From Bacteroidota bacterium (GTDB lineage: Bacteria; Bacteroidota; Ignavibacteria; UBA10030; UBA8401), in assembly GCA_023229405.1 (NCBI GenBank), contig JALNZH010000053.1, forward strand, positions 1-16,257: a DNA stretch of 16,257 nt, in the 5' to 3' direction. The stretch's first letter is position 1. Each line of letters begins with the position of its first letter. Below the pieces are notes generated by a model. The model was not told where the DNA came from. It did not search any database and saw only the letters and a program-made list of their open reading frames with translations. The position numbers and the translations under genes were made by a program. This document shows, piece by piece, positions 16,019 through 16,257 of this stretch.

Positions 16019-16257
16019 TTATTTTTTAACATTTAATAAGAGTGTGTCGCTATTTGTTGCAGTAAAAATTCCCAGACCGTTTTGAATGTTCGTTGCAGGC
16101 TCTTTCAGATTTAGTGAATTCTCGCCGTTTTCATTAAACAGGGCAGCATATTCAGGGTGCAGGTGATACAGAATGAGACGATGTTTTCCCAAGTATTGGA
16201 ACTGCATAGCTCCAATCTCGTACGATGAATTTTGTGAAGGTGCATTCCGAAAAACTC
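16019..16257 (-). CDS. 3' end of a DUF4249-like protein (partial)
   Basis: An open frame enters from the right edge and runs 78 full codons to a TAA at 16019-16021. It has no start in the window; an internal ATG at 16207 is not a credible start because conserved-looking sequence (NSSYEIGAMQFQYLG) lies before it. The ending LKEPATNIQNGLGIFTATNSDTLLLNV matches the usual DUF4249 C-terminal pattern of a proline-rich turn, an N-I pair and GLGIF. It also aligns by eye with NIDNDALGYFGIVY at the end of the complete DUF4249-type protein at 12718. A surface lipoprotein is inferred; family assignment from so short a piece is uncertain. It has its own terminator, so it belongs to a separate upstream unit. 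Confidence 0.55.
   Translation of the reverse strand, partial: VFRNAPSQNSSYEIGAMQFQYLGKHRLILYHLHPEYAALFNENGENSLNLKEPATNIQNGLGIFTATNSDTLLLNVKK

Noticed and set aside
1..16257. CRISPR array, rRNA, complete insertion sequence, toxin-antitoxin or defence genes
   Set aside because: No regularly spaced long repeats, rRNA-like stretches, intact transposase or recognisable defence domains were seen on either strand.

Overview
The window reads as chromosomal DNA of a Bacteroidota/Ignavibacteriota-type bacterium (FCB group). Three things point there. The secreted amylase ends in a type IX secretion (T9SS) sorting domain with the motif QNFPNPFNPTT. A TonB-dependent receptor is paired with a DUF4249-type lipoprotein. 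Promoter candidates, however, look like the ordinary sigma-70 type (TTGNNN, 17 bases, TATATT-like) rather than the Bacteroides -33/-7 type, which leans towards the Ignavibacteria side; this placement is inference. No organism name can be read from the sequence.

Left part (1-6770): a minus-strand pair encodes a 7TM-HD phosphohydrolase (PgpH/YqfF type, probable c-di-AMP phosphodiesterase) and a XerD-like tyrosine recombinase, joined by a 4-base ATGA overlap. Divergent from it runs a plus-strand operon: rsmA (16S rRNA dimethyltransferase), mgtE (Mg2+ channel, 8-base overlap with rsmA) and a membrane PAP2-family phosphatase. A perfect 12-bp hairpin separates this operon from the convergent amylase gene.

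Middle (6803-12717): one 1373-residue secreted multidomain GH13 alpha-amylase on the minus strand, with an intact catalytic set. About 890 bases without a credible gene follow, rich in small palindromes, and then tRNA-His(GTG) and tRNA-Glu(TTC) on the plus strand. A strong hairpin sits at the predicted 5' end of the tRNA transcript. Just past tRNA-Glu lies a decayed N-terminal half of a phage/ICE-type tyrosine integrase, preceded by three GCTAACA direct repeats. It looks like a fossil of an element that once entered at the tRNA locus.

Right part (12718-16257): a minus-strand nutrient-uptake operon of a TonB-dependent receptor and a DUF4249-type lipoprotein, preceded by the 3' end of another apparent DUF4249-type gene that runs off the window with its own terminator. 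This suggests tandem receptor/lipoprotein units. Nothing here is a convincing wholly new system. The most interesting items are the integrase fossil with its repeats, the hairpin-capped tRNA transcript, the near-leaderless pgpH promoter and the palindromes that carry the same 10-mer in their loops.
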